A program made the position numbers and the translations under genes. Of a stretch of 64,000 nt of DNA, positions 63,182-64,000 are shown piece after piece. The notes beneath the pieces are model-generated. The model worked only from the letters and a program-made list of their open reading frames with translations, had not been told where the DNA came from and made no database searches. Numbering within the stretch: the stretch's first letter is position 1; each line of letters opens with the position of its first letter. This DNA is from Aporrectodea caliginosa. Its lineage: Eukaryota; Annelida; Clitellata; Crassiclitellata; Lumbricidae. The stretch covers positions 1 to 64,000 of the forward strand of contig JACEVL010001004.1 of assembly GCA_020284085.1 (NCBI GenBank), given 5' to 3'.

Positions 63182-64000
63182 ATGGATGCAAGAAGCCACA
63201 CAAAAGAAGAACAACAGACGAGTAAATACTGTGACAAAACATCTTTACAAGATGCACTTATCAAAATCCACAAAAGAACCAAAACTTGGGAAAAACAATT
63301 TGAGTGTGAAATATGTAATAAAGCATTTTCCCGAAAGGAACGCCTGCAATGGCACAAAAGAACCCACACTGGAGAAAAACCATACATATGTGAATTTTGT
63401 GGAAAAGAATTTCCATGGAATCGGACCCTCAAACGCCATGAAAGAATTCATGGTGAAAAGCCATACAAGTGCAGTGTATGTCACAAAACATATATACAAA
63501 AGGTCAATCTCGATGATCATACAAAAACACACACTGGAGAAAAACCATATACGTGCACCTTATGTCATAAATCATTTGCAAGAAGAGGGAATCTGACAGC
63601 CCATATAAAGACCCATTCTGGGGAAAGACAATTCAAGTGTAATTTTTGCAACAAAGCATTTAAAGAAAAGTCTACTCTGAAAATTCATACAAGAACACAC
63701 ACTGGAGAAAAACCGTTCAGTTGCCAGTTTTGCAACAAATTCTTTAGACAACGTGGTGGTCTTGTTACACATACAAGAACCCATACTGGAGAAAAACCGT
63801 TTAAGTGCAGTTTTTGTCATAAAGCATTTGTAGATACTGGCGATCTGAAGAAGCACATGAGAGTCCACACTGGGGAAAAACCGTTCAAGTGCAATTTATG
63901 CCACAAAGCATTTCAACAAAGTGGCCATCTCAAATCGCACATGATATCCCACACCAAGGAAAGAATATACAAGTGCAATTTATGTGATAAAACATATGCA
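63182..64000 (+). CDS. ZNF-H: N-terminal part of a C2H2 protein, cut by the window edge
   Basis: A 3' splice site ('tttttctgtattgtag') precedes ATTTGAAG and ATG at 63182. The frame stays open for 273 codons to the last base. It starts MDARSHTKEEQQTSKYCDKT, a degenerate finger (YCDKTSLQDALIKIH), then eight intact fingers from CEICNKAFSRKERLQWH to [17 protein letters not shown] and the start of another. One linker is shortened (HGEKPYK). Whether it carries the C2HC module cannot be seen. Probably nuclear and DNA-binding. Confidence 0.9.
   Translation, partial: MDARSHTKEEQQTSKYCDKTSLQDALIKIHKRTKTWEKQFECEICNKAFSRKERLQWHKRTHTGEKPYICEFCGKEFPWNRTLKRHERIHGEKPYKCSVCHKTYIQKVNLDDHTKTHTGEKPYTCTLCHKSFARRGNLTAHIKTHSGERQFKCNFCNKAFKEKSTLKIHTRTHTGEKPFSCQFCNKFFRQRGGLVTHTRTHTGEKPFKCSFCHKAFVDTGDLKKHMRVHTGEKPFKCNLCHKAFQQSGHLKSHMISHTKERIYKCNLCDKTYA

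Overview
This is eukaryotic, animal genomic DNA. It is AT-rich and gene-poor, with spliced exons (consensus GT/AG junctions in consistent phase), long C2H2 zinc-finger (ZNF) exons, L2/CR1-like LINEs, a tRNA-headed SINE, and dense hAT, piggyBac and unclassified terminal-inverted-repeat (TIR) elements. A scattered TAGGCCTA octamer and the gene content fit a marine invertebrate, possibly an echinoderm or other deuterostome. That placement is inference only. No prokaryotic features, CRISPR array or confident tRNA gene were seen.

Layout. 1-1.03 kb: a ~197-bp satellite split by a MITE. 1.69-15.8 kb (+): a six-exon immunoglobulin-superfamily receptor candidate (signal peptide, three Ig domains, transmembrane segment, cytoplasmic tail with three spaced YxxL/V motifs). 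Its introns are packed with nested transposons, and two Ig exons carry frame changes. 17-19.4 kb: a hAT transposase relic split by a second hAT element. 20.4-40.6 kb: a ZNF cluster made by duplication. It has three large minus-strand genes, A (21.05-23.04), B (28.8-30.5) and C (38.3-40.3), plus an inverted duplicate of a C-gene 3' end (26.1-28.6), a broken plus-strand ZNF (35.2-36.0) and a ~2.9-kb segmental duplication (23.0-25.9 and 30.5-33.4). 41-50.5 kb: transposon-dense, with a SINE at 46.1 and an L2-like LINE at 47.3-48.9. 51.3-57.1 kb: an intact plus-strand ZNF (F), a ZNF pseudogene and a 951-codon minus-strand ZNF (G). 57.9-62.8 kb: nested elements, a second piggyBac copy and a LINE 3' end. 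63.18-64 kb: the start of another plus-strand ZNF (H), running off the window.

Three signals look most worth following. (1) TAGGCCTA appears to be a recurrent, precise 6-bp insertion at TA sites: several copies have an exact 'empty site' in a paralogue, or restore a conserved protein when removed. (2) A large family of ~0.4-0.5-kb elements shares one core, an array of ~40-bp units containing ATCAATCCAGCTTC, but is bounded by at least seven unrelated TIRs, mostly beginning GG and with 8-9-bp target-site duplications (TSDs). (3) The ZNF genes share a C-terminal C2HC module with an acidic tail that I do not recognise from named ZNF-associated domains.

The DNA shows repeated nesting, so relative insertion ages can be read directly. 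Frame changes in the receptor and in ZNF-A and ZNF-C could be decay or assembly errors; the sequence alone cannot decide.
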